Shown in pieces: positions 18,330-27,211 of a stretch of 64,000 nucleotides of DNA. Under the pieces are notes generated by a model. It was not told the DNA's origin, ran no database searches, and saw nothing but the letters and a program-made list of their open reading frames with translations. Position numbers and translations under genes: made by a program. Source of the stretch: JBASEY01 sp964404285 (GTDB taxonomy: Bacteria > CSSED10-310); the NCBI GenBank assembly GCA_964404285.1, contig CAYOJK010000003.1:171020-235019 (forward strand), in the 5' to 3' direction. Position 1 is the stretch's first letter. Every line of letters begins with the position of its first letter.

Positions 18330-20927
18330 TTATAAGGGATCTATACATGTAGCGGCTCCAAGAGCCGTCATCATGATCATTTGAGCATCCTCAGAAGAGA
18401 CGGTTTCGTCGCCATTACAATCAGCAGCACATGCCTCAAGATAGGTTGGAGTCATCTGCCCAATGGCAATTAAGAAAGCCAACTGAGCATCACCAGAAGA
18501 TATTGTTCCACTAAAATCTACGTCTCCATGATGAATGCAATCCGGCGTAGGGGTTGGAGTTGGTAGCGGCGGTGTTGGTGTCGGCAAGGTACATTCAGAG
18601 GTAAAACTCACAAGAACATCATCGATATTCCAGCCGCAAAATCGCCAACTGGAATCCGTCGGCCCCATACCCCAGCGCAATATGACCTGGGAGTAGCCTG
18701 CTGCTTTGTCGGTGATATCGAAACTCCATAATTCCCAGGAACCCCCATTAATCCTTTCAGGGTTTTCCCAAATAGTACTCCAGGACCCGCCGTTATTGTT
18801 GCTGATCGCTAAATATGCATGGTCATAATAATAGGTTTCAACGCCCAGCCAAGCATAAAAGTCTAAATAAACTTCAGACGCTTCTGAACAGTCAAAGGCC
18901 TGGGTAGTTGTCCAATAAGTTGTTGACATGCTATTGGGATAGTCTCCATTGAGATTATATCCGACGACATTGAGGCCGGTATATCCACTGGTCGGATCGG
19001 GTGAACCGTATTGGCCACCCTGTCCTGTCGGCTGACCCCAAGCCCAGTCCCCTTCATAGGTCCATCCAGGATCGGTATCCATTTTTTCCTGGAGAAGAAT
19101 AGTTATTTTTAGCGTTAAAAACTGATAATAATCGCCGTTATTATCATCTTCAGCTAGATTCCCGGCTTCGTCTGAACTCAGAACTTTGAAGAAATAATAC
19201 GAGCAGCCCTCGAGATTTTGCAGGAGAATAGTGTGGTTCTTTGTTAATGTTGAGTCATCGAAGGTTTCAAGGGTTGGTGGTCTGGTTTGACCATAATGAA
19301 TAGCGCTAAAACAAGGCTCATTGGTTAACCATGAAATTTCAGCTTCTAAAGCTGAAACATAATTGATCGTAACATTGCTGATAATGGGCGGCGTGCAATC
19401 GACTTCAGCATAGGCATAACGAGGCACATTAACACCACCTTGACCGTCATCCTCATCGATATACAAGACAGTAATCGTATCTCCCGGTGTAATAGATACA
19501 TAGCCGTCACCGGAAGTTGGGGGAGCGGTTGACGTGAGAATGGATCCGACAAAAGTGGCTGAATCTGATGGGGTTTCCAGAAGAGTGATCGTTTCCGGAT
19601 CAATTTCACTATCTGACCATATCGATACTTCTTGCAAGCCGGCTCCTCGAAGGGAACCGTCATTGACTATTATTGTTATTGTATCTTCTTCGCACCCATA
19701 TTTTCCTTTGTCCGTTTTGACTTGGCCTATTTCGTCATAAAGAGAACAAGGTGGTAGCGGATATTGACCGGCTTGGTTCTTGTTCCAGACATCTTGGATA
19801 CGAACTCCACGATTAGGACAATTTGCACAATGATGTAAAGCTATAGCTTTCAATGTGTTTAAAGACAGAACAGGTGAACCGGAACTCCCACCTTCTGTGT
19901 CACAAAAGTAACCGATTTCTTGAACAGAAGCGCCAGAAATACATGCAGGTTCGTCAACGGAGTACACTTCGCAAATACCACTTTGATCTTGTGAGTGTGT
20001 GGATTCCAAGCTGATTTCTTTAGGTCTTCCCCCAGGGTGGCCTACAATGAACATTTGTTCATCGATATCAGCAAGCCTATCATCAATATTTAACCAGCCG
20101 TATGTTTCTGCAGGATTTTCGTTAGCCGGCGCTTGAATCAAAGTATAGTCAATGTAATGATCATTTTCCAAAAAAGTTCCACCCAAAAATGAATACTCAA
20201 CTGTTGCTGTTCCGCTTCCACATTGAGGTCGTTGATACATGAACTGGAATTCCATTCGATCCAGTTTGGCTTGAGAATCAAAGTCTCCGGAATTGGAGCA
20301 ATGGCTGTTGGTGAGAACATGGTTTTCACATGACACTAGCCAAGCTGTGCATAACGCGCTGCCATCCATCAAAAGACGAGCAACCGCTTTGGATTTTTCA
20401 TATACTTCAGGATGACTAGTTTCGTAGCATTTGGCATCGCGTTTGTCATCAGCTCCACAGATTGCTCGGTCGTCCGGGTACATCATCAACAATTCTTTTT
20501 CACTAAACCCTCTGGATACTCTTTCGATACGATATCCGTAGTGATCATGTGATGTATTCGTAGAATAGAGTTCGATAACGGCTTCTGACCCTAAAACAGC
20601 TTTGGTTATAAAATCGCCGCCTTTATTTTTAAACCCCTGGCCTTCATAGATATGTACGTGTTCACCCCAAGGATGACGAACTTCCACCCAATCACCGGGG
20701 GCAAGATCAAATTTGCTAAATTCAAACACTAGATAATTAGCGTCGGGATATTCATATAATTCGCTCCAGACAAGGGTTGGTTTGCCGTCAGGTGATGGGG
20801 GATAAGGATGAGGAGTTTCCAGGGTTCTTTCAAAAAGATGTTCCCCTATAATCATTCCTTCAGCTAAAACATTTATTTGAATACAAACAACCACCAAGAA
20901 CAAAAGAATTAATCTAAATAGCTTCAT
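18330..20927 (-). CDS. Secreted trypsin-like protease with C-terminal dockerin-like repeat
   Basis: This 865-residue exported protein has a signal peptide (to about residue 22). A trypsin-fold domain follows, with the His in LTNSHC, an Asp in DYTLIQ and the catalytic Ser in EGGSSGSPVL, so the triad looks complete. A fibronectin-III-like module (about 510-605) and a MAM/jelly-roll-like domain (about 615-785) come next, then a Pro-Thr linker. The last ~65 residues hold two EF-hand-like calcium loops of 12 residues (DVDFSGTISSGD and DCNGDETVSSED), as in type I dockerins. GGAGG lies before the ATG. No cohesin or cellulosome scaffold is visible in the window. It is likely a cell-surface or extracellular protein-degrading enzyme. 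Confidence 0.85.
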   Translation of the reverse strand: MKLFRLILLFLVVVCIQINVLAEGMIIGEHLFERTLETPHPYPPSPDGKPTLVWSELYEYPDANYLVFEFSKFDLAPGDWVEVRHPWGEHVHIYEGQGFKNKGGDFITKAVLGSEAVIELYSTNTSHDHYGYRIERVSRGFSEKELLMMYPDDRAICGADDKRDAKCYETSHPEVYEKSKAVARLLMDGSALCTAWLVSCENHVLTNSHCSNSGDFDSQAKLDRMEFQFMYQRPQCGSGTATVEYSFLGGTFLENDHYIDYTLIQAPANENPAETYGWLNIDDRLADIDEQMFIVGHPGGRPKEISLESTHSQDQSGICEVYSVDEPACISGASVQEIGYFCDTEGGSSGSPVLSLNTLKAIALHHCANCPNRGVRIQDVWNKNQAGQYPLPPCSLYDEIGQVKTDKGKYGCEEDTITIIVNDGSLRGAGLQEVSIWSDSEIDPETITLLETPSDSATFVGSILTSTAPPTSGDGYVSITPGDTITVLYIDEDDGQGGVNVPRYAYAEVDCTPPIISNVTINYVSALEAEISWLTNEPCFSAIHYGQTRPPTLETFDDSTLTKNHTILLQNLEGCSYYFFKVLSSDEAGNLAEDDNNGDYYQFLTLKITILLQEKMDTDPGWTYEGDWAWGQPTGQGGQYGSPDPTSGYTGLNVVGYNLNGDYPNSMSTTYWTTTQAFDCSEASEVYLDFYAWLGVETYYYDHAYLAISNNNGGSWSTIWENPERINGGSWELWSFDITDKAAGYSQVILRWGMGPTDSSWRFCGWNIDDVLVSFTSECTLPTPTPPLPTPTPTPDCIHHGDVDFSGTISSGDAQLAFLIAIGQMTPTYLEACAADCNGDETVSSEDAQMIMMTALGAATCIDPL

Positions 20928-21104
20928 TGGTTATATTCCTCCCTTTATATTTGAGAACAACAACAGATGGCTTGAAAATTCGCCCTGTTTATTATGTTTA
21001 AAAAAAGCGCTGAATGCAATTCTAATACTGATTGCTGGTTTTTAGATAATTATGGACGATCAAAAAAGTTTTAAATAAAGCCAAAGCCTACAACTACACG
21101 ACTA

Positions 21105-22514
21105 TCAGAAATAAAAATCCCGATCATCGGAGTTCTGAATACGTTGTAAAAATTCTTTGAGCTGGTCTTTTACGGTCTGGTTGTCTATCTTTTCGACTTC
21201 ACTGAATATCAATTGAAGGCCGATTTTTTTCGTTTCTGGTGTGGCATAGTCAACCAGGTATTCCAACAGAGTGCTCAGAGCATTTGGAGTGCAGTAATCT
21301 TGTATCCAACCTGGGACAGCGAATTCCATGAACTGTTCACCTGTCCGGCCTAATCGGTAACATGCTGTACAGAAACTGGGGACATATCCTGTTTTCATCA
21401 ATTCGCGTATTATTTCATCCAGCGACCGGGTATCGCCAAGGGTAAATTGTTCTTGTTCCATAACCTGGGCATCGCCGGCTTCGGTATACCCTCCAAGCTC
21501 GATCCGGCTGCCAGCATCGATTTGGCTGACACCGAATTCCATGACGGTACGACGGACATCAGGATTTTCTCTGGCAGTTAAAATCATACCAGTATAGGGA
21601 ACAGATAAGCGTAAAATGGCAATAAGCCGTTTAAAATCATCATCGTCGACGAAGTATTTGGGGTCAATCGCTACTCCGGATGCCGGACGCAAGCGGGGGA
21701 AGCTAATGGTATGCGGGCCGACGTTATATTTTTGTTGCAAGTGCAGTGAATGCGCAACCAGGCCAAGTACTTCAAAACGCCAGTCGTACAAACCAAAGAG
21801 AGCTCCGATGCCCATGTCATCAGCCCCGGCTTCAAACGCTCGGCTCAACCCATCCAGCCTCCATAAATAGTCACCTTTCATGGTATTTGCTGGATGATGT
21901 TTACGATAAGTCTCATGATGATAAGTTTCTTGAAAAATTTGATAGGTTCCAATCCCGGATTCCTTGACAATACGAAAACCTTCTATATCTAAAGGCGCTG
22001 CGTTTATATTGACTCGACGAATTTCACCACGGCCGCTTTTGATGCTATAGACTTGCTGAACATTTTGCGCAATGTATTCGGGTGAATAGGTAGGGTGTTC
22101 ACCATAAACAAGAATAAGACGTTTATGGCCGACTTCTTCAAGAGCTTTTACCTGTTGGGTAATATCTTCCGGCGACAAAGTGCGACGAATAGCTTCTTTG
22201 TTCGAGCGCTTGAAGCCGCAATACGAACACTCATTTATACAAGAATTTCCAATATACAAGGGGGCAAACAGAACAATACGATTGCCATAAACATCCTTTT
22301 TCAACGTTCGAGCTGCATTGAAAATGCTGTCGATATATTCGGGACTATTTGCTAATAAAAGGTCTGATGTTTCATCGAGTTGTAAAGGTTCTTTTGTAAG
22401 GCTTTTAGAAATGATGTCATTGATTCTGCTTTTATCCGGCAAAGGTCGTTTAAGCAAAGCTTCCAAGGCATCATCTTTGATAAAATCTTGTGCGTTGCGA
22501 CTAAGTGATCTCAT
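21105..22514 (-). CDS. hydG: [FeFe] hydrogenase maturase HydG (radical SAM)
   Basis: HydG cleaves tyrosine to make the CO and CN ligands of the H-cluster. The 469-residue protein has the radical SAM cysteine motif CINECSYCGF near residue 85 and the C-terminal CTACYRLGRTGEQFM motif, which binds the second, auxiliary cluster and separates HydG from ThiH. It is the last gene of the hydrogenase operon, 11 bases after hydE. Sequence is normal in length. Confidence 0.95.
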   Translation of the reverse strand: MRSLSRNAQDFIKDDALEALLKRPLPDKSRINDIISKSLTKEPLQLDETSDLLLANSPEYIDSIFNAARTLKKDVYGNRIVLFAPLYIGNSCINECSYCGFKRSNKEAIRRTLSPEDITQQVKALEEVGHKRLILVYGEHPTYSPEYIAQNVQQVYSIKSGRGEIRRVNINAAPLDIEGFRIVKESGIGTYQIFQETYHHETYRKHHPANTMKGDYLWRLDGLSRAFEAGADDMGIGALFGLYDWRFEVLGLVAHSLHLQQKYNVGPHTISFPRLRPASGVAIDPKYFVDDDDFKRLIAILRLSVPYTGMILTARENPDVRRTVMEFGVSQIDAGSRIELGGYTEAGDAQVMEQEQFTLGDTRSLDEIIRELMKTGYVPSFCTACYRLGRTGEQFMEFAVPGWIQDYCTPNALSTLLEYLVDYATPETKKIGLQLIFSEVEKIDNQTVKDQLKEFLQRIQNSDDRDFYF

Positions 22515-22525
22515 AATAAACCTCT

Positions 22526-23584
22526 TTATCTTTCGAAGGTTCGATGGACAAACCGGGGGGCCATACCCGGCCCTGTTCCTGGTACTCGTCCAATTTCTTT
22601 AAGATTCTGGTGAATTCTCAGGATCAAATCCTCTGCAAGCCGGTTTTGTCCGGCTTTTCTGGGATATATATCATATAATCCACGAAATTTCATTTCTGTG
22701 ATGGTTGGCATAATGACATTTGCACCGCATAACAATCCATTTTCGTATCCTTTTTCCGGATCACAGGTTTCCAGCGCTGTCGTGCTTGGTAAATTGGTAT
22801 CTGGACACAAAATGCGAGTTAAAGCCAAAACTTTCAGCGCCATTTCGGGAGTATTAGGAGGTTGATCTTCATTTGAAAATTCTTTGCCGACGGTTTTAGC
22901 AAGAGGTGTTGAAGGGTGGGGAATATAGGGTCCTATTCCAATCATATCAATAGGAAGAGTTTGAAAAAGTCGAAGATCTTCCATCAGATCATCCCATGTT
23001 GACCCAGGTATGCCTACCATAATCCCGCTTCCAACTTCATAGCCAAGCTCATCCAATTGTTGCAGTATTTCAAAGCGATCGAAATTTGGCCTTGAAGGAA
23101 GAGGAGGATGAATTTTTTTGTATAAATCGGAATTGCTGGTTTCAAATCGCAACAAGTATCTGTCTGCACCCGCGATTTTGAGTTTGGCTAGTTCATCGAA
23201 AGATCGTTCACCAACACTGAGCGTGATAGCTAAATTCATTGTCCGTTTTAGAATCCGGATGGTTTCACAGAAATCGTCGATATCTAGATCAGGGTCTTCA
23301 CCTGATTGAAGAACAATAGTCCCGAATTTTAGATCAACAGCGCGTTGTGCTGCTTCAAGAATTTGCTGCCGGTTCATCTTGTAACGTTCGAGACTGAGAT
23401 TTTGAGAACGAATCCCGCAATACCAACATGATCGTTGGCAGATATTGGAAAACTCTATCAGCCCACGAAAATGGATTTCGTTACCGACATGCTTCTCACG
23501 AACTTTATCTGCTTCAGCAAAAAGAGAACGCAGCTGTTTCGGGTCGCTCTCTTTCAGCCATCGCTGAATTTGAACTTGTTTCAT
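22526..23584 (-). CDS. hydE: [FeFe] hydrogenase maturase HydE (radical SAM)
   Basis: HydE is the radical SAM enzyme that helps build the dithiolate bridge of the H-cluster. The 352-residue protein has the cluster motif CQRSCWYCGIR near residue 49 and the HydE/BioB-like sequence GTIVLQSGEDPD. It is followed by hydG. The third maturase, the GTPase HydF, is not present in this window. Confidence 0.93.
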   Translation of the reverse strand: MKQVQIQRWLKESDPKQLRSLFAEADKVREKHVGNEIHFRGLIEFSNICQRSCWYCGIRSQNLSLERYKMNRQQILEAAQRAVDLKFGTIVLQSGEDPDLDIDDFCETIRILKRTMNLAITLSVGERSFDELAKLKIAGADRYLLRFETSNSDLYKKIHPPLPSRPNFDRFEILQQLDELGYEVGSGIMVGIPGSTWDDLMEDLRLFQTLPIDMIGIGPYIPHPSTPLAKTVGKEFSNEDQPPNTPEMALKVLALTRILCPDTNLPSTTALETCDPEKGYENGLLCGANVIMPTITEMKFRGLYDIYPRKAGQNRLAEDLILRIHQNLKEIGRVPGTGPGMAPRFVHRTFER

Positions 23585-23598
23585 AATGATATCAACTG

Positions 23599-24774
23599 CT
23601 ATCGACCACCTAAAAATGCTAGCGATCCAGTATCCATTGCAAGGTTTACAACAGGGTCGGAATCGATGATGATTTTGAAAGTAGATCCGACATTTTCTTT
23701 TGATTCAACGGTGATATCACCCTGGTACAGGGTGACAATTTTTTTAACGACTGACAATCCAAGCCCACTTCCTAAAATGTTTCGGGTATGGATATTTTTT
23801 GCGCGATAAAACTCTTCGAAGACTTTCTCTGCGTCAGTCTGTGACATACCAATACCGGTATCAGTGACTGTCCAAATGATTCTATTTTGTCTGCGTTGAA
23901 TCGTAACGGTTACTGTGCCTTTATCTCGATTGTATTTGACGGCATTGGAAACCAGGTTATTCATAATGATTTCCATTTCTCCTCGGTCCGCTTTGATAAT
24001 GGCATCTTCATCGCATTCAAGCACCATTTCGATTTCTCGTTCTTTTGCTAGAATAAAGTTGATATCAAAGGCGGTATTGGCCAGTTCACATAAATTAACA
24101 TCAATTTTTTCCCGTTGTTTCTGGCCGGATTCAAGGCGTGTCAAGTCTAATAAGTCGATGATCAATTTCCTCATCCCATCAAGACGAACGATTGAACGAT
24201 CAATAATTCTTTGCGTTGTTGCTACATCTTTCACAACAGATCCATCTTTGAGAATTCTAAGATAACCATCGATAGACGCTAGTGGCGATTTGAGCTCATG
24301 AGCGAGAACTGACATTGCTTGGAACCGTGCTACTCTTTTTTCCTGTGCCAACATTTGTGCATGACGGCGGAGAAGGAGGTGTTTAGCAGCTTTTCTGATA
24401 GATGCTCGTATTTCAGCTGGTGTAAAGGGTTTAGCTAAAAAGTCATAGGCTCCTAGACGAGTAGCGGCAACGACAGTTTCCACTGATGCATAGGCAGACA
24501 TAAGGATGACGAGTAGATCGAGTTTCCTTTGTGAAAGGCTCTCAATGAATTCCATTGCGTCAACATCCGGCAAGTTGTCACCAAGAATAACCAGGTCCGG
24601 CGCTAAAAATTGTAGTTTCATTTCAGCATCAGAACCTGTTGGAGATTCATCCAAAGAGAATATAACATCATCGTCGAATTCATGAATCTGAATGGGTTCT
24701 TTGCCCAAGACTCGGATTATTGCTTGGCGCATTGCTGGTTCGCTGTCAACGATAAGAACTCGCAACTGTTGCAT
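23599..24774 (-). CDS. Histidine kinase with an atypical N-terminal receiver domain
   Basis: The 391-residue protein has a receiver-like domain (residues 1-125) followed by HisKA and ATPase domains. The kinase part is complete: His in SVLAHELKSPLAS, N box NNLVSNAVKYN, DTGIGM, GSGLGLSVVKK. In the receiver, the phospho-acceptor Asp is not in its normal place. The motif reads LVILGDNLP, with Gly where Asp is expected four residues before Pro and an Asp one position later. The Lys (LAKPF) and the Ser/Thr (ILMSAY) are kept. It may therefore not be phosphorylated there. It lies 4 bases before the next gene and in the hydrogenase operon. Confidence 0.85.
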   Translation of the reverse strand: MQQLRVLIVDSEPAMRQAIIRVLGKEPIQIHEFDDDVIFSLDESPTGSDAEMKLQFLAPDLVILGDNLPDVDAMEFIESLSQRKLDLLVILMSAYASVETVVAATRLGAYDFLAKPFTPAEIRASIRKAAKHLLLRRHAQMLAQEKRVARFQAMSVLAHELKSPLASIDGYLRILKDGSVVKDVATTQRIIDRSIVRLDGMRKLIIDLLDLTRLESGQKQREKIDVNLCELANTAFDINFILAKEREIEMVLECDEDAIIKADRGEMEIIMNNLVSNAVKYNRDKGTVTVTIQRRQNRIIWTVTDTGIGMSQTDAEKVFEEFYRAKNIHTRNILGSGLGLSVVKKIVTLYQGDITVESKENVGSTFKIIIDSDPVVNLAMDTGSLAFLGGR

Positions 24775-24776
24775 AG

Positions 24777-25172
24777 TTATTCTCCGAGAAGCTTATGAAT
24801 TTCGCGAAGAAGCTGATCCTTTCTAACAGGTTTTGGTATAATCGTGTCCGCTTTTATCCAAGTGCGATCATAGGAAGAAGCAATGTCGAATTCCAGGCCA
24901 GTCTCACTTGTTACCGCTGTTATCAATATCACTTTTATGTTGGGATCAACATTTTTGATAAAATGACTTAAAACAAAACCTGAGTCCCGATGTTCCATCA
25001 TCAAATCTAAAATTGCCACATCGGGTTTGACTTGATTAACTGATTCACGTGCTTCTTTTTCGCTGCCGGCAGTATAGATATCAAAACCAGTGTCAGCCAA
25101 ATTCAATTTCATTTGAAATAGAACATCTTCATCATCATCAACAATCAATATCGTTTTCTTTATATTATCCAT
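24777..25172 (-). CDS. Single-domain response regulator
   Basis: A receiver domain only (131 residues). It keeps the acidic pair in ILIVDDDEDV, the acceptor Asp in AILDLMM, the Thr in LITAVTS and the Lys in PKPVRKD. There is no output domain, so it is probably a relay or a partner for another protein. Both neighbours are kinase-related proteins of the hydrogenase operon, separated by only two or three bases. It may link the hydrogenase-like sensor to the downstream kinase. Confidence 0.9.
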   Translation of the reverse strand: MDNIKKTILIVDDDEDVLFQMKLNLADTGFDIYTAGSEKEARESVNQVKPDVAILDLMMEHRDSGFVLSHFIKNVDPNIKVILITAVTSETGLEFDIASSYDRTWIKADTIIPKPVRKDQLLREIHKLLGE

Positions 25173-25174
25173 GA

Positions 25175-27211
25175 TTAAACTCCTCCAGACATTGCAATGG
25201 CTCCCTGGCGCGGAATCGTTATAGTGAACGTCGTTCCGGTTGGCCCCTTGGATGCATTGTCGTTAGATTGAACTGAAATAGTTCCTTGATGTTGTCGTAT
25301 AATTTCTCTGGCAACGGCAAGTCCAAGGCCGGCGCCTACTGTTACACGTTTAGTTGTAAAAAAAGGATCCCAAATTTTCTTTAAAGTGTTTTTATGAATT
25401 CCAGGACCCGTATCACTGATCCGGATTATCATATTTGTATTGTCACCTGTCGTGTGAATTGATAACCGACCTCGATCACCCATCGCCTCTACCGCATTTT
25501 CAACAATATTTGTCAAAACATACCCTATCTGCTCTCTGTCCATTTCTGCAAACGCTGTTTCGGTATCACAAACCACGTCAACTTCAATCGAATCCGGTGG
25601 GCGAAGCAACATGAGTGTTCTGTCTATCAATTCTCTAACATCAACCGACTCCAATAAAATTTTATTTCGTGAACTCAAGTTGAGCAATGTGATAAAAATA
25701 TCTTTAACTTTCTCGATCTGATCGACAATTATTTTCAAGTCTTTCTCAAGAATAGGATTATCGCGGTATTCTTCAAGCAGCAGGTGAGAATAGAGCAAAA
25801 CAACACTCAAAGGATTGTTGAGTTTATATGCTGTTGCGGCAGAAAGTTGCGCAAGATTTGCGAGTTTTTCAGAATGATGAAGAATTTTTAAAACATTGTT
25901 CATTCTATCATGGCTCGCTTTCAGATCTTGAATCGTACTTTGAAGTTTCCTGAGTTGATATTGAATACACATGTCGGCTTCAGCCAGGTTTTTGCCGACA
26001 GCTATGACAAATTCTTTACAAGTGGCATATCCACAGGCCTGGCAATCCAGCACTTGGTGTTTACCATATTCATCCAGTTCTTTCCAGATCTCTAGCAATA
26101 TTTCTGAAGGGGGTGTTTCCAACTTACGCGGAAGTGGAGCAATGGTCATGTCCAAATCCATATCTTGGAATTGGTTCATGTAGGATTTCCATTGGTCGGT
26201 GTCGAAAGAAGCTAGTTGCTTTTTTGCATAATGCAAAATAGCATTTTTTCGCTTATAACGGCTTCCAGCGATAGATGGCATTGCACAGCCATCAACACAA
26301 CCCTTGCAGAACAAAAGGTCAACGAACCCATGGTTGATTTCACCATCACCGATACTGTCCAAAATATGAACGACGCGATTAGGTCCCGAGCCATCTGTCA
26401 CGATAGTGTCAACCGGATCACAAGGGTAGCCGGCTGTTAATGCAACTCCCAGAGACAGTGGGCTGTATAGGCCGTTTCTGCCATACGGGGGGTCAAAATC
26501 GGATGGTTCGAGTTGATCTTCTTTTTTCTTAGGTAAGCTAAGTAATAAATCGTTGAGATCTTTAAAGGTTAGAACCGCATTGATTTCAGCCTGAGACGTA
26601 TTTTGACGATCAGCGAAGGCTTTATGCGCGATACAGGGGGAAATATAGACGATTTGCATATCTTCGCCGTACAAATTACGTATGATTCTGGCCATTGTTA
26701 TCATTGGGGGCATAAACGGCGCAACCAAGTCCAGATGATCTGGGTCGAACTTGCGGATAAAATCCACACACGCCGGGCACCATGAGCTGATTTGAAGCTG
26801 TTCACGTGGGTTTTTCAGACTTTTAATATAATGAGATGTAGTTAAGTCTGCTCCAAAGGATGCATCCAGGACTTTGCTGAAACCCAGAAGCCGCAGTTTG
26901 GCCACTAGGATTGTGTGATCAAGCTGTGGAAAGGCCGCCGGAAAGGCGGTATCCAAAACTGCGGCTACGGGCGCCTTTGCACTTAACATACTGCGAACCA
27001 GTGTTTGATCTTTTAGATAGTCCCACTGATTGACAGGACAAATCCTGATACAATGACCACATTGAACGCATCGAGTCAGATCGATGGTGGCCTTGCCCTC
27101 TTTGAATCGTATAGCTTTTGACGGACAAACTCGCACACAGGCGTAACATTGCTGACAATTTTCCGCTACTGTGTTTTTTATTGCGGGTTCGATATCAAAA
27201 ATATTTGCCAT
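25175..27211 (-). CDS. H-cluster-like iron-sulfur sensor fused to a kinase-like ATPase domain
   Basis: The 678-residue protein has three parts. Residues ~10-65 hold two ferredoxin-type [4Fe-4S] motifs (CQQCYACVRVCP and CVQCGHCIRICP). A hydrogenase-like domain follows with altered active-site loops SSWCPAC, SPCIAHK and FCKGCVDGC. These correspond to the usual TSC-x-P, MPC-x2-K and M-x-CPGGC elements but lack several canonical residues. A four-cysteine cluster motif (CQACGYATC) precedes a kinase-type C-terminus. In the HisKA-like helix the acceptor His is replaced: the motif reads ATAYKLNNPLSV, not A-x-HE-x-NNPL. The ATPase boxes are intact (NIVENAVEAM, DTGPGI, GAGLGLAVA). The gene overlaps hydA (TAATG). 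It is probably a redox or H2 sensor rather than an enzyme. Confidence 0.85.
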   Translation of the reverse strand: MANIFDIEPAIKNTVAENCQQCYACVRVCPSKAIRFKEGKATIDLTRCVQCGHCIRICPVNQWDYLKDQTLVRSMLSAKAPVAAVLDTAFPAAFPQLDHTILVAKLRLLGFSKVLDASFGADLTTSHYIKSLKNPREQLQISSWCPACVDFIRKFDPDHLDLVAPFMPPMITMARIIRNLYGEDMQIVYISPCIAHKAFADRQNTSQAEINAVLTFKDLNDLLLSLPKKKEDQLEPSDFDPPYGRNGLYSPLSLGVALTAGYPCDPVDTIVTDGSGPNRVVHILDSIGDGEINHGFVDLLFCKGCVDGCAMPSIAGSRYKRKNAILHYAKKQLASFDTDQWKSYMNQFQDMDLDMTIAPLPRKLETPPSEILLEIWKELDEYGKHQVLDCQACGYATCKEFVIAVGKNLAEADMCIQYQLRKLQSTIQDLKASHDRMNNVLKILHHSEKLANLAQLSAATAYKLNNPLSVVLLYSHLLLEEYRDNPILEKDLKIIVDQIEKVKDIFITLLNLSSRNKILLESVDVRELIDRTLMLLRPPDSIEVDVVCDTETAFAEMDREQIGYVLTNIVENAVEAMGDRGRLSIHTTGDNTNMIIRISDTGPGIHKNTLKKIWDPFFTTKRVTVGAGLGLAVAREIIRQHQGTISVQSNDNASKGPTGTTFTITIPRQGAIAMSGGV

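Noticed and set aside
25175..27211. A second catalytic [FeFe] hydrogenase
   Set aside because: The active-site loops lack several canonical residues, and the protein continues into a kinase-like domain.
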